This document shows positions 61,701 through 64,000 of a DNA stretch of 64,000 nucleotides, piece by piece. Origin of the DNA: Megalopta genalis (Eukaryota > Arthropoda > Insecta > Hymenoptera > Halictidae); the NCBI RefSeq assembly GCF_051020955.1, contig NC_135018.1, positions 4,936,814 to 5,000,813 of the forward strand. Reading direction: 5' to 3'. Below the pieces are notes generated by a model, which was not told where the DNA came from, ran no database searches, and worked only from the letters and a program-made list of their open reading frames with translations. The position numbers were made by a program, and so were the translations under genes. Within the stretch, counting starts at the first letter, position 1, and each line of letters starts with the position of its first letter.

Positions 61701-63249
61701 ACTATTTTCTCTCCTAACTGCATTCTACAGTGTTTAAAAATGTGCAGAAATTGAAGTATGTGTAGCATTGTAGTAGACCAATTTTGTAGCATTATAATGT
61801 ATTAGTAACATGATACTATTTTTGTATTTCGATTGAATAATATGTAATTACATTTGTAATATATGTATTTACATTTCTCACTAATAGTAAATTATGCAAT
61901 CTACGTTCATTCATTTTCTTTCATAGAAAGGATCGGTCTAAAAATTTGTTGGCAGCATTTATACACTTCTCCATATGCTGGTGTAAGGAATAAACATGTA
62001 CAAATTGCATTATATCAAGTTTAAGCCTGTGTCGTCTGAAATTCAAACAGAAACAGAAACAGAAATACATACATACATTTTTAGTACAACGCGATTTTTC
62101 CTCTTGGACACTTTGTTACAATTTTTTCCGAAACTTTTAACATGCTCTCGCATTGTCGTTTGGTAGAATTTTACTCTAACTTCGCCTTTTGTGCGAGTTA
62201 ACTTTGAGCACTGAGTTCATTAGTATCATGCAACGTTTCCTTACACTGAAAAATTATAGTTGTTGATTACTACAGATTCCGACATAATGATGAATTTCTA
62301 TGGAAATTTGATTAATTCTTTCGATTGTTTAATGATATTATTGTTGTATTATAAGAATAATCATCACATAGAAAATAAATTTAAAATAAGCTTTAGGTAA
62401 AACAAGACGCATTTTAGACTAATAATGAATTAAACATTAATAAACTAAACGCAACAATCAAGAAACTGTTATTAGTATTCTGAAAATGAATACAATTTCT
62501 AGTTTTTGATTTTTCTTTTCTTTTTGTACATGCATTAATCAAGTTTTGAATTTTCTAAATAATATTAATGAATCTTTAAACAATAAAAATATAAATTTGT
62601 TGAACATCTGTAAAATACGTTTATGCAATTCAAATATTCTATAAATCTATAAGTCTATGACAATACTATGGAAAATTGTTTAAACAATCGCATATATCGA
62701 TATTTATGTTACTTTATAGCAATGTTACGTTTTAAATAACGTTGTGGAAGGAAATAGTCTCACGTATCATCTTATTTGTCGTTATGACGCTCTCGCTGCT
62801 AATGTCACCCATTCAAAGAGTCAGCAAAAACGTGTGTAGAATGCTGATATTATATTTGTATTGTATTGTTATATGTTTGTATGTATGAATATATCTGTAT
62901 TATTAAAATCTGTATAACTAATATCAACTCGATGGATTTCCTACATACTACAATCGAATTTACTTTGCAAACAAGATAAAGATGCACAGAAATTCGTATT
63001 CAAAATTCTATTTTTGACAAAATATTTTTATCATAAAATATGCAAGCACCTAAGAATACCAAGTTCGAATAACGTCAGATATCTATAAACAAGTTATGGT
63101 ATTTTTTCTTGTGCCTACAAAAAATTGATCTTTACATTGAACACGAGTACATATTGCACAATAATTACAAAGTCGGTGAAACCGTAGGAAAATGATTCCC
63201 AATCCAAACATCTGCGCAAAAAAAGTCTTTGGAACAAAGAGTTACCTTT
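58705..63249. other. Long non-coding stretch
   Basis: No gene identified. About 59925-60215 is markedly C-rich on the plus strand, with a 74-codon open frame of low-complexity character. About 60580-61110 is GC-richer. A (CAGAAA)n run occurs at about 62046-62070. The remainder is AT-rich. Confidence 0.35.
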
Positions 63250-63687
63250 ATGGAGACTAGAATTTTAATATTGAACCTACTAGGACCTGATGGAGCTTGG
63301 AAAAAGAGAGTGGAAAGGGTTTGTCGATTATTCGTTCTTCATAAAGCGTACTTAGGGTTGGTTCGGCGCTATGTTGATTCCTGTGCTAATCTTACACACA
63401 CTTTGAAGTATACAAGCAAAAGAATATCGATTCCCGTCGAATCAGTTCTTGCTGTCACCGACAACTTCGTTGAAGAGTGGGCTTCTTTATATTTTGTAAC
63501 GATCATAATAAAACAACTCAGACTCCGATTCATTAAAACCAAGAATAATAGGCGCCTTCTTTCGACTTCAAAGAAGGAATTAATAATGGCGGAGACCGTT
63601 TTTTTGTTTCTCCAGTCTATTCAAAGGCAGCTGGCACAAATAAGAATTTATTTCTTGTTGCAACGGGACGTTTCAGATTTTCTGTAG
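63250..63687 (+). CDS. 145-codon ORF, unknown; possible lineage-specific gene or exon
   Basis: This is the longest ATG-started frame outside YME1L. It begins METRILILNLLGPDGAWKKR and ends RDVSDFL before TAG 63685-63687. It sits in DNA less AT-rich than its surroundings. It is basic, without a signal peptide, clear membrane segment or motif known to me, and shows no codon periodicity that I can judge by eye. It may be one exon of an unseen gene or chance. Confidence 0.25.
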   Translation: METRILILNLLGPDGAWKKRVERVCRLFVLHKAYLGLVRRYVDSCANLTHTLKYTSKRISIPVESVLAVTDNFVEEWASLYFVTIIIKQLRLRFIKTKNNRRLLSTSKKELIMAETVFLFLQSIQRQLAQIRIYFLLQRDVSDFL

Positions 63688-64000
63688 ATAAAAGTACTTG
63701 AAAATGTCTTCCGCGCGCGGCTGGATGTGTAAAATATATTCCATACTGGAAGGCAACCATTGTTCGAGGATGTTCAAAATTTGAATAATGACTGTTTACT
63801 GGAATATGATAATTATATATAAATTTCATCATTGTTAGAAATGAATGAATGTTTTTTGAAGTCAGTAGATTCAATTTTCAAATTTTCTATTTTGCGTAAA
63901 ACAGAAAAGTAAAACAGGAAGGATCCACACGTTCTAAAAATTTGTTGATTGAAATTGATGCTAATCGTCGAAATGAAACTACTGTAAAACAAATTAAAAT
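63688..64000. other. AT-rich non-coding tail
   Basis: Nothing recognisable up to the window end. Confidence 0.4.

Noticed and set aside
1..64000. CRISPR array, bacterial operon or phage-like system
   Set aside because: No regularly spaced short direct repeats, and the spliced YME1L gene shows that this is eukaryotic nuclear DNA.

Overview
The window is AT-rich eukaryotic DNA with one clearly recognisable gene. That gene is the 3' part of an i-AAA mitochondrial protease (YME1-like), split by seven short GT-AG introns and closest in my recollection to insect orthologues. Together with the repeats (piggyBac-like, Tc1/mariner and hAT-like elements with TA, TTAA and 8-bp target duplications), this suggests an insect. 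The AT-rich background with islands of higher GC, and the style of the small transposons, make Hymenoptera (bee, ant or wasp) my best guess, but that is inference.

Layout. Positions 1-2.7 kb hold YME1L exons, its stop codon and a poly(A) signal. From there to 64 kb I find no gene I can name. This is about 61 kb of intergenic DNA, or a large intron of a neighbouring gene outside the window. It holds: a 612-bp segment present twice (5.46 and 9.20 kb); a 1.59-kb Tc1/mariner-superfamily transposon with roughly 370-bp inverted arms and a dead transposase (6.34-7.93 kb); an internally deleted piggyBac-like element (10.9-11.6 kb); a hairpin MITE (12.0-12.2 kb); a Tc1-like transposase pseudogene (13.5-14.3 kb); an inverted duplication of a hAT-like MITE (15.5-16.6 kb); a 141-bp tandem repeat (19.1-19.4 kb); a long stretch with GC islands but no identified genes (19.4-40.3 kb); a piggyBac-like MITE carrying a nested 506-bp foldback MITE (40.3-41.1 kb); a canonical-ended piggyBac-like MITE inside a dispersed repeat (44.5-44.8 kb), whose second copy (57.9-58.1 kb) is the empty site; a fourth piggyBac-like MITE (58.5-58.7 kb); and scattered Tc1-like MITE ends and microsatellites.

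How it fits together. The genic part encodes the AAA ATPase and zinc protease domains of an inner-membrane mitochondrial quality-control enzyme. The rest records several waves of small DNA-transposon insertions, with nested, duplicated and empty-site states that give a relative order of events. I found no CRISPR array, operon, tRNA or rRNA, no identifiable retrotransposon, and no convincing evidence of a new multi-gene system. The most informative unexplained items are the mobile-element structures, a 145-codon ORF near 63.3 kb, and a GC-rich open segment on the minus strand near 49.2 kb.
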